Below, one piece after another: positions 51,249-60,055 of a DNA stretch of 64,000 nt. The notes beneath the pieces are model-generated. The model searched no databases. It worked only from the letters and a program-made list of their open reading frames with translations, and was not told the origin of the DNA. Position 1 is the first letter of the stretch, and every line of letters starts with the position of its first letter. Made by a program: the position numbers and the translations under genes. Origin of the DNA: Aquimonas sp046318115 (GTDB lineage Bacteria > Pseudomonadota > Gammaproteobacteria > Xanthomonadales > Xanthomonadaceae); the NCBI GenBank assembly GCA_046318115.1, contig JBKCVA010000182.1, positions 39,114 through 103,113 on the forward strand, given 5' to 3'.

Positions 51249-51881
51249 TCACCAGCCCACCAAGCTCAGTCGTGCCGGGATGGGCTGCGCCAGTTCCGTG
51301 AACACGACCGAAAAGCACATCCGATAGCGCACATTGCGTTCGGGCTTGAAGTAACTGCCCCAGCCGCCGTGAGCCCGGGTGTCGATGCGCTCTCCCCGTG
51401 AGCCGCCGTCCGGAAGGGGATGTTGAGCACTCTCTCCGCGGAGGTACAGACGTCCGCCAAGAGGTGCGTCCGCCGGCGTCTGCCGCGTCCATGCAGACAG
51501 GGGGGCGGCTTCGTCGATCACCGTTTCGCCGGACTCGGTCGTCAGCTTCAGATGCGCCGACACGGCGTAGTCGGGCGTCGGGCCGCTGATCGTCAGACCC
51601 TCGCCCTCTACGATGTCGATTCCGGCCACGAACTCAGCTCGCGGAAGGCCGGCGAGGCTGAAACACGTGCGCTCTGCCTGCGTCAGATCGACGGGGCCAA
51701 GGTCGAGCAGATAGCGGGAGGGATAGCGCATCCAGCCACGATCGACCAGCTGTCCATCGCCGCTGTACGGGGTGCAAGCGGTCATGCAGACGATCATCGT
51801 CAGAAGCAAAGCGCGCCGCGCTGCTGTTCGGGTGGCGACAGCCTTCGAGGGTGGAATCCAGTCCACCGAGGCAGCGCTCAA
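51249..51881 (-). CDS. Lipoprotein of unknown function
   Basis: 210 residues. A basic N-terminus, a hydrophobic stretch and a lipobox MTAC give a lipoprotein signal with Cys around residue 36. The mature part has no recognised domain; it contains LSLAGLPRAEFVAGIDIVEG in place of SP-family motifs and is mildly acidic. The start overlaps the stop of the upstream membrane-protein gene by ATGA, which supports the long start. Both genes may form one unit. Confidence 0.6.
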   Translation of the reverse strand: MSAASVDWIPPSKAVATRTAARRALLLTMIVCMTACTPYSGDGQLVDRGWMRYPSRYLLDLGPVDLTQAERTCFSLAGLPRAEFVAGIDIVEGEGLTISGPTPDYAVSAHLKLTTESGETVIDEAAPLSAWTRQTPADAPLGGRLYLRGESAQHPLPDGGSRGERIDTRAHGGWGSYFKPERNVRYRMCFSVVFTELAQPIPARLSLVGW

Positions 51882-52219
51882 TCTCCAGCCTCCGAGTTGC
51901 TGTTCTCGCGTTCAAACGTCTCGCCGCCGCGCCGCTCGCTGTTCTCCGGTCGCCGCGCATGGGACGACCAGCGGCGGAACATCAGACCAATCGCCAGGGC
52001 GGCGGCACACAGGCCGATGACGAATCCCCATGGCTCGCTGCCGCTGATGCCGATGGCGATCAGGGTGACTGTCCACAGCACCGCCTCGGCGATGACGCCC
52101 ATGCAGCCGTACGCCAGCAACTCCGGTTCGGCCGCACGCGCAGGTTCCCCATGCCCCGCGGATGCGCTCGCACCTCGTTTCGGGTCGCTGTTCGCTTGAG
52201 AGAGCATGGGCTCTGCCAT
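51878..52219 (-). CDS. Small membrane protein, two helices
   Basis: 113 residues with two hydrophobic segments, about residues 38-58 (MGVIAEAVLWTVTLIAIGIS) and 64-81, flanked by charged ends. An internal Met at residue 5 is an alternative start. Overlaps the lipoprotein gene by four bases. No family recognised. Confidence 0.5.
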   Translation of the reverse strand: MAEPMLSQANSDPKRGASASAGHGEPARAAEPELLAYGCMGVIAEAVLWTVTLIAIGISGSEPWGFVIGLCAAALAIGLMFRRWSSHARRPENSERRGGETFERENSNSEAGD

Positions 52220-52582
52220 CGGAAGACTCGGCTTGGGTGCGGACGGGCCCCTGCGGACGGGGGCGGGAGGGGGCAGGCCTGCGGCGTGAATTCTGATCAG
52301 CCCCGCGCGATACGCCCTTGTCTTGGCTCGGTGAGGCAGTGTAGTCCAGTGGCGGCTGCGTGGCCTCTGCGCTGAAACCGGCTGGTTCGTGGTTCGGCCC
52401 TGGCAGGCTGTTGAAGCACAGCCCGCAAACCCGCCAGGGATGGCCGGGACGAGGAAGCAAGCGCGTAACCGATTGGTTTGTCGCGAGGCGGCACGGACCT
52501 GCGTCGGACCGCCGACTTGAAAAGCTCACCGGAAGGGAGTTTTTCAACAAGCCGTTGGCCCGCCGATAGACTGTCACGCACC
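52220..52582. other. Non-coding region with imperfect terminal repeats
   Basis: About 360 bp before the HAD gene without a convincing protein. GGCTGTTGAA (52406-52415) and TTCAACAAGCC (52543-52553) form imperfect inverted ends with a T-run beside the right end; see findings. Confidence 0.4.
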
Positions 52583-53206
52583 ATGCCGACGCGACCCAGC
52601 CTCGCCCTGTTCGATTTCGACGGCACCCTGACCACCTGCGAAACCTTTCCGCTGTTCGTCCAGCGCGTGCTGCCGAAGTCTCGGCTTCTCGCCGGCTGGC
52701 TGCGGCTCTGGCCGCTGGTGCTGGGCTATCGGCTGCGCCTCGTGTCGGGCACGCGCCTTCGCGCCGCGATCGTGAAGCTCGGCCTCGAAGGTGCGGATGC
52801 CGAAGCGCTGGCGCAGGCGGGTGCGCGCTTCGCAGCGGAGAACCTGCCCGGTGTGTTGCGGCCCGAAGCGATGGCGCGTCTGCGCTGGCATCGTGAGCGC
52901 GGCGATCGCGTGGTGATCGTGTCCGGCGGGCTCGGCGTCTACCTGCGGCCGTGGGCGGCGGGGCAGGGGCTTGAGGTGCTGTGCTCCGAGCTCGAAGCGC
53001 TGGACGGCCGCTGCACCGGCGCGTTCGCGGGCGCTCAATGCGTGGGTTCCGAGAAGGCGCGCCGCGTCTGTGAGCGCATCGACATCGCCGGCTATGGCGA
53101 GGTCTTTGCCTACGGCGATACGCACGAGGATGCAGAGCTTCTGGCCTTGGCCGACCACCCCGTGTATCGCGGTCGGCCGATCGCTGGCTCGACGTGCGTG
53201 CGCTGA
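52583..53206 (+). CDS. HAD-superfamily phosphatase (subclass IB)
   Basis: 207 residues from MPTRPSLALFDFDGTLTTCE. Motif I is DFDGTLT, motif II VVIVSGGLGVYL, and motif III/IV lies in EKARRVCERI then AYGDTHEDAELL. This matches the HAD-IB group with YfhB- and SerB-like members that act on small phosphates. The exact substrate is unknown. The frame runs further up but without similarity. A hairpin (53216-53264) follows the stop. Confidence 0.85.
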   Translation: MPTRPSLALFDFDGTLTTCETFPLFVQRVLPKSRLLAGWLRLWPLVLGYRLRLVSGTRLRAAIVKLGLEGADAEALAQAGARFAAENLPGVLRPEAMARLRWHRERGDRVVIVSGGLGVYLRPWAAGQGLEVLCSELEALDGRCTGAFAGAQCVGSEKARRVCERIDIAGYGEVFAYGDTHEDAELLALADHPVYRGRPIAGSTCVR

Positions 53207-53215
53207 GCGCACGAA

Positions 53216-53264
53216 CGCCAGCCGCTCGAACACCGCTCCCTTGAGGGTGTCCGTGCGGCTGGCG
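53216..53264. terminator. Hairpin between HAD and PRC-barrel genes
   Basis: CGCCAGCCGC (53216-53225) and GCGGCTGGCG (53255-53264) with a second inner stem ACACC/GGTGT; likely shared terminator for the two converging genes. No long T-run. Confidence 0.45.
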
Positions 53265-53342
53265 CCCCGGGGGCGGGGACGTTCAGCGCTGTCGAGTTCG
53301 GAAGACCAAGGCGGCGGCTCGATGGCGGGATCCAGCGGCTGA

Positions 53343-53786
53343 TCAGTTGACCGGCTTGGAGCCACCCGCCGGCTTCTCGTAGTAGCGGTGGATATGGCTC
53401 TGCCAGGTCGTGTCGGCCATGTCGGGCCAGTGGTTGCGATCGAATCCGGGCGCGGATTCAAGCTTGGACTTGCTCACGTCGAGCACGAAGCGCTTTTCCT
53501 GGGTGTCGAGCCTGAGAGCCTCCCAGGGCACGGCGAACAGTTTTTCGCCCATGCCGAGGAAACCTCCGAAAGACAGCACGGCGTAGCTCACGCGGCCGCT
53601 GCGCATGTCCAGCATGATTTCCTTCACATCACCCAGATGCTCGCCGGCGCCGTTGTAGACGTCGTTGCCGATCAGGGTTTCCGCTCCCATCAGATGCGGT
53701 CCCGGCCCGTGCGACTGGGCAGGGCCGGCGATGTTCGTGGTGGAGGTGCGGTAAATCCCGTAGGTGTCGCGCTGTTCGTAATTCAT
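53343..53786 (-). CDS. PRC-barrel domain protein
   Basis: 147 residues from MNYEQRDTYGIYRTSTTNI. The central part is a PRC-barrel: LIGNDVYNGAGEHLGDVKEIML and YAVLSFGGFLGMGEKLFAVPWEAL. PRC barrels occur in photosynthetic reaction-centre H, RimM and many stress-related bacterial proteins; no specific role can be assigned. It is divergent from the DUF883-like gene group, and no signal peptide is seen. Confidence 0.8.
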   Translation of the reverse strand: MNYEQRDTYGIYRTSTTNIAGPAQSHGPGPHLMGAETLIGNDVYNGAGEHLGDVKEIMLDMRSGRVSYAVLSFGGFLGMGEKLFAVPWEALRLDTQEKRFVLDVSKSKLESAPGFDRNHWPDMADTTWQSHIHRYYEKPAGGSKPVN

Positions 53787-54110
53787 GGCTGTCTCCTGCT
53801 GCGGTGACTGGGATCGATGGGCCTGCTCTGTGCGGCAGTGGCCACCGAGAGGCAGCGTGTTCGGAGACGGCCGGGTTGGTCTGTTCGGCAGCCCACGCAG
53901 GCTGAAGGCGGTGCGCCGGGCGCGCTGAAGCGTGCTGGATTGAATTGTGCGCTGGCGAACCGACGCGCCCACCGAGCGCGGCGCAGCCTGCACCTGCGCT
54001 CTCTCTGCTCGATGTCCTCCCCGGGGCAGTTTCAGCGGCCTCCGCGCAGCCGTACCCGCCCAACGCCTTTCTTCCTGCCCGCCAATGGTCCCAACGTGAG
54101 GAACCCGCCC

Positions 54111-54479
54111 ATGACTCCCGCTCCCATCACCACCGCCGCAAAGCCCGATGCCCGCGGTGACACCCTCGCCCGCGCCAGTGAGCGACTCCACGAATCGACC
54201 GCGTCGCCCACGCGTCCAGCGCTCGACGCACTCATCGAGGATGTCGGTCAGGTGCGGGCCGATGTGCGTCCCGCGTTGAACGAGTTCACCGGCTCCGTCG
54301 AAGCGATGGCGCGCGATTCAGCGCGCCGCATGGGCGAGCAGGCCCTTGGCCTTCAGGAGGCGGGCGCCGCCTTCGTGCGCACGCGTCCTCTGCAGTCACT
54401 GATGCTCGCGGCTGGCCTGGGCGCGAGTCTCGTGCTGGTGCTTCGACTGCTGTCGCGCGCCAGCGCCGGCGGACGCTGA
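54111..54479 (+). CDS. DUF883/YqjD-like inner-membrane protein
   Basis: 122 residues from MTPAPITTAAKPDARGD. A long amphipathic, charged helix is followed by a C-terminal transmembrane segment LMLAAGLGASLVLVLRLLS and a short GGR end, the layout of ElaB/YqjD proteins, which anchor to the inner membrane and associate with ribosomes in E. coli. GAGGAAC ribosome site. First of three genes that look like yqjD-yqjE-yqjK. Confidence 0.65.
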   Translation: MTPAPITTAAKPDARGDTLARASERLHESTASPTRPALDALIEDVGQVRADVRPALNEFTGSVEAMARDSARRMGEQALGLQEAGAAFVRTRPLQSLMLAAGLGASLVLVLRLLSRASAGGR

Positions 54480-54506
54480 GCGAAGGCCGGCCGGCGGTGC
54501 CGGACC

Positions 54507-54899
54507 ATGACCCGACTGACTCCCCTGATGCGGCTGACGATCGAGCAGCCGCAGCTGCTTGCCGAGCCGCTGGCGGCCTATGCCGATCTGATCAGGGCGG
54601 AGCTCGAGAAGGAGGGACACTTCCTGCGCGAGCGCCTGCTGCGGCAGCTTCTGGTGTGCTTGGGGCTTGCCGTCGGATCGATCCTGTCGGGCGTCGCTGT
54701 GCTGCTGGCGCTGGTCCTGCCCGACCCGCTGCCCTACGCGCGCATGGCAGCAGTTGCAGCGCTGCCGCTGCTGCTCTCTCTGGCGGTCTGGCTCGGTGAA
54801 CGCGGTCGACAGCGTCCGCCCATGTTTGCGGCGCTGCGAGGGCAGGCGGCGCTCGACCGCGCACTCATCGCATCGGCGACAGCGGAGCGTGCCAAATGA
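54507..54899 (+). CDS. YqjE-like membrane protein
   Basis: 130 residues with two hydrophobic segments (LLVCLGLAVGSILSGVAVLL and MAAVAALPLLLSLAVWLG) after a charged N-terminus LAAYADLIRAELEKEGHFL. This is the phage-holin-like/YqjE layout. It overlaps the next gene by ATGA and lies 27 bp after the DUF883-like gene. Confidence 0.6.
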   Translation: MTRLTPLMRLTIEQPQLLAEPLAAYADLIRAELEKEGHFLRERLLRQLLVCLGLAVGSILSGVAVLLALVLPDPLPYARMAAVAALPLLLSLAVWLGERGRQRPPMFAALRGQAALDRALIASATAERAK

Positions 54900-55345
54900 G
54901 TCGTGTCGAGGGCGACCCCGATGTCGCAATCGATGCGGCCTTGCAGCGTCTGGCGGTTGCGCGCGCCAGGCTGGCTCAAGCGCTGCAATGCGCCGACGCG
55001 ACCGAGGCTCCGGGCGGGCGCGGTGCGTCCGCGCGGGCCGTGCCTGCTCCGATGGCTGCCCTCGTGGTTGATGCGCTCGACGCCGATGTGCTGCACCAGC
55101 CTGCACGCGCCCTGCTTCAGGTCGCTGCGATGGAGCTTTCCGCGCGGTTGCGGCCCCATCTGCGCGAGCACCCACTGCTGTGGTGTGGCGCGGCTGCCAT
55201 GCTGGGGGCCGCGACCGCCGGCGTTTGCCTATCAACGCGTTCGCGGGCCGCCGCCTTCGGCCTGGTCCGTATGGCGCCGCTGCTGATCGGTCTGTTGCGT
55301 CCGCTGGCTCTCGCGGAGAAGGAGTCGCGAGGCCGGGGACCTTGA
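54896..55345 (+). CDS. YqjK-like small membrane protein
   Basis: 149 residues: a helical charged N-terminal half and two hydrophobic stretches near residues 95-110 and 120-138 (AAFGLVRMAPLLIGLLRPLA). Position after YqjD- and YqjE-like genes suggests the third member of that group, but similarity is weak. Ends in a basic tail. Confidence 0.5.
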   Translation: MSRVEGDPDVAIDAALQRLAVARARLAQALQCADATEAPGGRGASARAVPAPMAALVVDALDADVLHQPARALLQVAAMELSARLRPHLREHPLLWCGAAAMLGAATAGVCLSTRSRAAAFGLVRMAPLLIGLLRPLALAEKESRGRGP

Positions 55346-55577
55346 GCTCGCGCGAGGGCCCGGCGGCCAAGCCGCAGCTCGGTACCCGAGGAGTCTCCGC
55401 CTCGGATGCAAATGCGTGTCGAGGCAGCACGAGGCACTGTCGGGCCGTAGGTGTTTCTTGTCGGCTGGGCTGGCGTCGCCAGCAAGGGTGTGTAGCCATC
55501 GCCCTCCGGGTCGCGGGGCTGCAATGGCAGGTCCTGCCGTGTCCTACACTGCCGGGCGTTCCTTCTGGTCTTCCCCC

Positions 55578-56282
55578 ATGTCCGAGCCGATTCGCCTGTC
55601 CAAACGCATCATCGAGTTGACTGGCTGCTCCCGCGCCCAGGCCGAACGCTATATCGAGGGTGGCTGCGTCAGCGTTGACGGCGAAGTGGTCGATCGCCCC
55701 GAACACCCGGTGCGCGAAGAGCACGTGGAGGTGGACCTCGAGGCAGCGGGCGCGCCGAACGAGCCCATGACCCTGCTGCTGTGCAAGCCGACCGGCGTCG
55801 AGGTGGCACCCGCGCTGGTGGCATCCGAGCGGCATTGGCCGGAGGACCCCAGCGGCATCCGGCCGCTGCGCAGGCATCTGCGCAGGCTGTTCCCGTTCTT
55901 GCCACTGGAGCCCGGGGCCTCCGGCTTGCAGCCCTTCACCCAGGACGGGCGATTGCTCCATCGCATGCGCGAGGAGAGTGAGCGCATCGAGCAGGAGTTC
56001 GTTGTCGAGGTGGTCGGCAGCGTTGCTGCCTACGGTTTGCATCGCCTTGGCCACGGGCTCAGCTTCGAAGGACGGGCGCTGCCGCCCTGCAAGGTGAGCT
56101 GGCAGAGCGAAACGCGGCTGCGCTTTGCGATCAAGGATGTGCGCCCGGGCCAGCTCGCGTGGATGTGTGAGCAGGTGGGTCTGCGACTCCTCTCGGCCCG
56201 GCGCATCCGTCTGGGTCGCATACCCTTGGCCAAGTTGCCTGAGTCGAGCTGGCGCTACCTGCCTGCTGGCGAGCGCTTCTGA
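55578..56282 (+). CDS. RsuA/RluF-type S4 pseudouridine-synthase-like protein
   Basis: 234 residues from MSEPIRLSKRIIELTGCS. The N-terminal S4 domain is typical (IELTGCSRAQAERYIEGGCV, SVDGEVVDRPEHPV). The second part has the pseudouridine-synthase-like fold with LLCKPTGVEV. Where RsuA enzymes have the GRLDxDTEGLLLLTNDG block with catalytic Asp, this protein reads LPLEPGASGLQPFTQDG; the aligned position of the Asp is Glu. It may be inactive or a variant rRNA-binding protein. No clear operon with its neighbours. Confidence 0.75.
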   Translation: MSEPIRLSKRIIELTGCSRAQAERYIEGGCVSVDGEVVDRPEHPVREEHVEVDLEAAGAPNEPMTLLLCKPTGVEVAPALVASERHWPEDPSGIRPLRRHLRRLFPFLPLEPGASGLQPFTQDGRLLHRMREESERIEQEFVVEVVGSVAAYGLHRLGHGLSFEGRALPPCKVSWQSETRLRFAIKDVRPGQLAWMCEQVGLRLLSARRIRLGRIPLAKLPESSWRYLPAGERF

Positions 56283-56501
56283 CCACGGACGATCCGCGGC
56301 GTTCTGTTCCGATCCCCCGCTCTGAAGTGAAGGTGATCCGGGCAGTGAACGCAGCCGTCCACCGCGACCCTCCGCCGTGTGAGTCCCGGCTCTGCTTCGA
56401 TGCTGCTGGCGTACTGGTTGGCGGCGTCACCCGGCAAAGATCGTCGGCCGGCCCCGGCTGCGCTAGCCTTGCGTGCCCCTTCGGAACTACGGGAGTCCGC
56501 C

Positions 56502-56945
56502 ATGCATCGTTCTCTCCGCTGCGCTGCCGCCGTGCTTGCCCTCGCCGCTGCGCTGATGCCTTTCGGAGCGCCCCGCGCCGGCAGCGTCGACTGTGAGATG
56601 CGCTTCGATTTGTCCGGCTGGTCGGCCTTCTACAAGCGTTCGAGCGGCGAAGGCACGATCACCTGCAGCAACGGCCAGTCGATGCGCGTGCGCCTCGAAG
56701 CGCGTGGGGGCGGGATCTCCTTCGGCAAGTCGCGGATCGAGAACGGCGTGGGAGAGTTCTCGGGCGTCGACGACATCCGCGAGCTGATCGGCGGCTATGC
56801 CAGTGCCGAAGCCCATGCGGGCGCGGGCCGCTCAGCCAAGGGCCAGGTCGTCACCAAGGGCGAGATATCCCTGGCGCTGTCGGGGACCGGCAAGGGGTGG
56901 GACGTCGGTGTCGCTTTCGGGAGTTTCGTCATCAGCGAGCGTTGA
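56502..56945 (+). CDS. Exported protein of unknown function
   Basis: 147 residues with a signal peptide (MHRSLRCAAAVLALAAALMPF then ..APRAGS). The mature part is Gly-rich and beta-like, with two cysteines (DCEMRF and TCSNGQ) that may form a disulfide. No family recognised. ATG follows GGGAG. The gene is isolated between the S4 protein and the PagL-like gene. Confidence 0.6.
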   Translation: MHRSLRCAAAVLALAAALMPFGAPRAGSVDCEMRFDLSGWSAFYKRSSGEGTITCSNGQSMRVRLEARGGGISFGKSRIENGVGEFSGVDDIRELIGGYASAEAHAGAGRSAKGQVVTKGEISLALSGTGKGWDVGVAFGSFVISER

Positions 56946-57111
56946 GTGCGGACACGTCGATCCGGCGGAGGACTGTGGGCCGAACGCAGTCGCGCAGCAG
57001 CGCGCCGCTGAAGCCTCAGTCTGGGGCAAGGCCGAAGCCTCCAGCGTTGCCGCGCGCGGTGGAGTGCTGCGCCCGCGGATCGAGCGCGTCGGCGCTTGAT
57101 CCAGCGCAGCC

Positions 57112-57636
57112 CTAGAACCGGAAGCCCACCGACAGGTAGCTCTCGCCCTTGTTTGGCTGTCGCGTGCGTGCGTTCGAGAGATGGCCCAGGCCGACCACGA
57201 GGCGGCCAGCGCGGATGTCGAGGTGGCTGTGAAACTGATAGCCGCTGCTCAGAAAGTCGGTGACGTGGCTGACGGCGGCCAGGCCCGAAGCGAGGGTGAC
57301 ACTGCCGAAGTCGTAACCGAGCTGCAGCGAGGCGAAATGGACGCGCTGGTCGCTGCCCGCGGGCGCTTTGTCATGGCGGCCGATGCTGCCTGCGTTCAGG
57401 GCGATGAAGTCGAGCCCCAAGGGCAATTGCGGGCGCGGCCGTGCGTGGGTCAGCAGGACGAAGTCCGTGTTCGGTGTGTCCGGCGCGTCGCTGATGCCCG
57501 CCTGCAGGCTGGTCCAAGGCAAGCGGGCCGGCTCTGCGGCAGACGCGGGCGCGAGGCCGAAGGCCAAGATCAGCGCAAGAGCAAGCGTCGTGCGCGCTGT
57601 CGATGGGGGTCGAAAAGGGCGAGTGAGCATGAGCAT
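57112..57636 (-). CDS. PagL-like lipid A 3-O-deacylase
   Basis: 174 residues. A signal peptide (ARTTLALALILAFGLAPASA) is followed by a short beta-barrel-like region and an outer-membrane-type aromatic C-terminus (SVGFRF). Near the end GLGHLSNARTRQPNKGESYL matches the PagL catalytic block: His, Ser two residues later, and Glu in GES. PagL removes a lipid A acyl chain in the outer membrane. Two ATGs six bases apart (57636, 57630) are possible starts. Divergent from dapB. Confidence 0.75.
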   Translation of the reverse strand: MLMLTRPFRPPSTARTTLALALILAFGLAPASAAEPARLPWTSLQAGISDAPDTPNTDFVLLTHARPRPQLPLGLDFIALNAGSIGRHDKAPAGSDQRVHFASLQLGYDFGSVTLASGLAAVSHVTDFLSSGYQFHSHLDIRAGRLVVGLGHLSNARTRQPNKGESYLSVGFRF

Positions 57637-57876
57637 TCCAGTGCGGGCTCGCCGGCATCCAATGCCGGCATGGGCGCGAGCGCGTTCCTCGTCGTCCGGG
57701 ACGGGCGGGGCGCGTCCGACGTCTCGATGAGGATAGGCAGGGCAGGGCGGCGCTGCCAGTCCCAGGCCTGCACCACAGCGTTGCCGCGTTTGGCCCAATG
57801 GCGCCTGCCGTGCGGTGCTCTGTCCTCTCGGCATGCTGGCTCGCCTACACTCGCTGGCTTCGACTTTTTCGGGTGA

Positions 57877-58665
57877 ATGAGCATGGACGATCGCCGCGCC
57901 AGGTTGCTGATCCACGGCGCTTCGGGACGCATGGGCCGGAGCCTGCTGTCGCTGGTGGCCGAGCATCCGGGCCTGCATCTGGTGGCGGCAGTGGCCAACG
58001 CGCCGCGCGCCGATCTCGGTGCGCTCGCGGTGCTGCGGCCCGCGCAAATCGCGCAGGCGCCGGCCTTCGATGTGGCCGTTGACTTCAGCGCGCCCAGTGC
58101 ATTGCCTGCTCTGGCAGTGGCCTGCGCCGAGCGCGGTGCGGCGCTGGTGTCCGGCACCACCGGGCTCGATGCTGCGGTGCAGGCGGCGCTCGATTTGGCG
58201 GCGCAGCGCGTGCCGGTGCTGTGGGCAGCGAACTTCTCCCTGGGGGTGGCGCTGCTGGCGGCGCTGGCGCGGCAGGCGGCAGCCGCTGTACCCGACTGGG
58301 ACTGCGAGATCATCGAGACCCACCATCGGCGCAAGCAGGACGCGCCCTCCGGCACGGCCCTGCGCCTCGGTGACGCCATCGCCAGCGGGCGCGGGCAGTC
58401 GCTTGATGCGCTGGCAAGGCATGGTCGCGAGGGCGCGCATGCGCCGCGCCTCAGCGGGGAAATCGGCTTCCACGCTGTACGCGGCGGTGATGTCGTCGGT
58501 GACCACCAGATTCTGCTCGCGGGCGAAGCCGAAGTGATCGAACTCACCCATCGCGCGGCCAGCCGGGAGGTGTTCGCGCGCGGGGCACTGAAATCCGCCG
58601 CGTGGCTTGTCGGTCGCGCGCCTGGCCGCTATCGCATCGAGGATGTTCTGGGCCTTGCCGACTGA
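57877..58665 (+). CDS. dapB: 4-hydroxy-tetrahydrodipicolinate reductase
   Basis: NAD(P)H-dependent enzyme of lysine and diaminopimelate synthesis. 262 residues with the Rossmann motif HGASGRMGRSLL, the catalytic-region ETHHRRKQDAPSGTALRLGD, and the C-terminal LTHRAASREVFARGALKSA. A second ATG at 57883 has better ribosome-site spacing (GGGTGA). In related genomes dapB directly follows dnaJ; here about 6.9 kb lies between. Confidence 0.95.
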   Translation: MSMDDRRARLLIHGASGRMGRSLLSLVAEHPGLHLVAAVANAPRADLGALAVLRPAQIAQAPAFDVAVDFSAPSALPALAVACAERGAALVSGTTGLDAAVQAALDLAAQRVPVLWAANFSLGVALLAALARQAAAAVPDWDCEIIETHHRRKQDAPSGTALRLGDAIASGRGQSLDALARHGREGAHAPRLSGEIGFHAVRGGDVVGDHQILLAGEAEVIELTHRAASREVFARGALKSAAWLVGRAPGRYRIEDVLGLAD

Positions 58666-58909
58666 CCGTCAGCATGGTCTGGACCGCTGCGGCTGCAAGG
58701 AACCGTTATCGTCGTTGCGCTTTGCTGCGTTCGCACAGGTGGACAGGGTGTGAGCGGAAAACGTAAACTTCCGCCTCGCCTGCTCCACCTTTCGCCCCCT
58801 CCCTCGACGACCTCCGGACCTGCTAGAGGCAAGCCCGGCGGTTTCGCGCAAGCTGCGTACAGCGCTGCTCGCGGGGGTGCCTCCCCGATCCTCACAAGGC
58901 GAATCGCTC

Positions 58910-60037
58910 GTGACCCAACCCGCTCTTCTGGCCCTCGCCGACGGCACCGTGTATCGCGGTGTGTCGGTGGGCGTTTCCGGCTGCACGGTCGGCGAGGTGG
59001 TGTTCAACACCGCCATGACCGGCTATCAGGAGATCCTCACCGATCCTTCCTACGCGCAGCAGATCGTCACCCTGACCTATCCGCACATCGGCAACACCGG
59101 CTGCACCGACGTCGATGACGAAGCGGCCCAGGTGTTCGCCTCTGGCCTGATCATTCGCGAGCAGCCGACGCCAGCGAGCAGCTGGCGCAGCCAGGCCGAT
59201 CTGCCGGCGTGGCTCAAGGCGCGCGGCGTGGTCGCGATTGCCGAGATCGACACGCGTGCGCTGACCCGTCGACTGCGCGACTCCGGCGCCCAGAACGGCT
59301 GCATTCTGGCCGGCGAGGGCGCCACTGCCGAGGACGCGCTGCGCCGCGCGCGCGAGTTCCCGGGCCTCAAGGGCATGGATCTCGCGAAGGTGGTCAGCGT
59401 CACCGCGCCCTACGCCTGGACTGAAGGTCGCTACGTGCTGGATCGCCAGGCTTTCGAGGCGCCGGCCTCGCGCTTCCATGTCGTCGCCTACGACTTCGGC
59501 GTCAAGCGCAACATCTTGCGCATGCTGGCCGAGCGCGGATGTCGTCTGACCGTGGTTCCTGCGCAGACCAGCGCCGACGAGGTGCTGGCGCTCAAGCCCG
59601 ATGGCGTGTTCCTGTCCAACGGGCCCGGCGATCCGGAGCCCTGCGATTACGCGATTGCTGCAATCCGCCGCTTCATCGCCGCCAAGCTGCCGACCTTCGG
59701 CATCTGCCTCGGGCATCAGCTGCTCGGCCTCGCCTCTGGCGCGCGCACGTTGAAGATGAAGTTCGGCCACCACGGCGCCAATCACCCGGTGCAGGACATC
59801 GACAGCGGGCGAGTGATGATCTCCAGCCAGAACCACGGCTTCGCAGTGGACGAGGCCAGCCTGCCCGCCAACGTGCGCGCCACCCATCGCTCGCTGTTCG
59901 ATGGCAGCCTGCAGGGCATCGCCCTGACCGACGCGCCGGCGTTCAGCTTCCAGGGTCACCCGGAAGCCGCGCCCGGCCCGCACGACGTCGCCGGCCTCTT
60001 CGATCGCTTCATCGAGCTGATGTCACCCTCGCGCTGA
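58910..60037 (+). CDS. carA: Carbamoyl-phosphate synthase small subunit
   Basis: Glutamine amidotransferase subunit supplying NH3 for carbamoyl phosphate, used for arginine and pyrimidines. 375 residues from a GTG start (V-TQPALLALADG); an AAGG site precedes it. N-terminal VFNTAMTGYQEILTDPSYA and C-terminal amidotransferase motifs FGICLGHQLLGLA near residue 263 with catalytic Cys, and HPE near residue 350 are present. A small gene-sized frame of unknown function lies between carA and carB. Confidence 0.96.
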   Translation: MTQPALLALADGTVYRGVSVGVSGCTVGEVVFNTAMTGYQEILTDPSYAQQIVTLTYPHIGNTGCTDVDDEAAQVFASGLIIREQPTPASSWRSQADLPAWLKARGVVAIAEIDTRALTRRLRDSGAQNGCILAGEGATAEDALRRAREFPGLKGMDLAKVVSVTAPYAWTEGRYVLDRQAFEAPASRFHVVAYDFGVKRNILRMLAERGCRLTVVPAQTSADEVLALKPDGVFLSNGPGDPEPCDYAIAAIRRFIAAKLPTFGICLGHQLLGLASGARTLKMKFGHHGANHPVQDIDSGRVMISSQNHGFAVDEASLPANVRATHRSLFDGSLQGIALTDAPAFSFQGHPEAAPGPHDVAGLFDRFIELMSPSR

Positions 60038-60055
60038 TCCCGCAAGGAGACCGCC

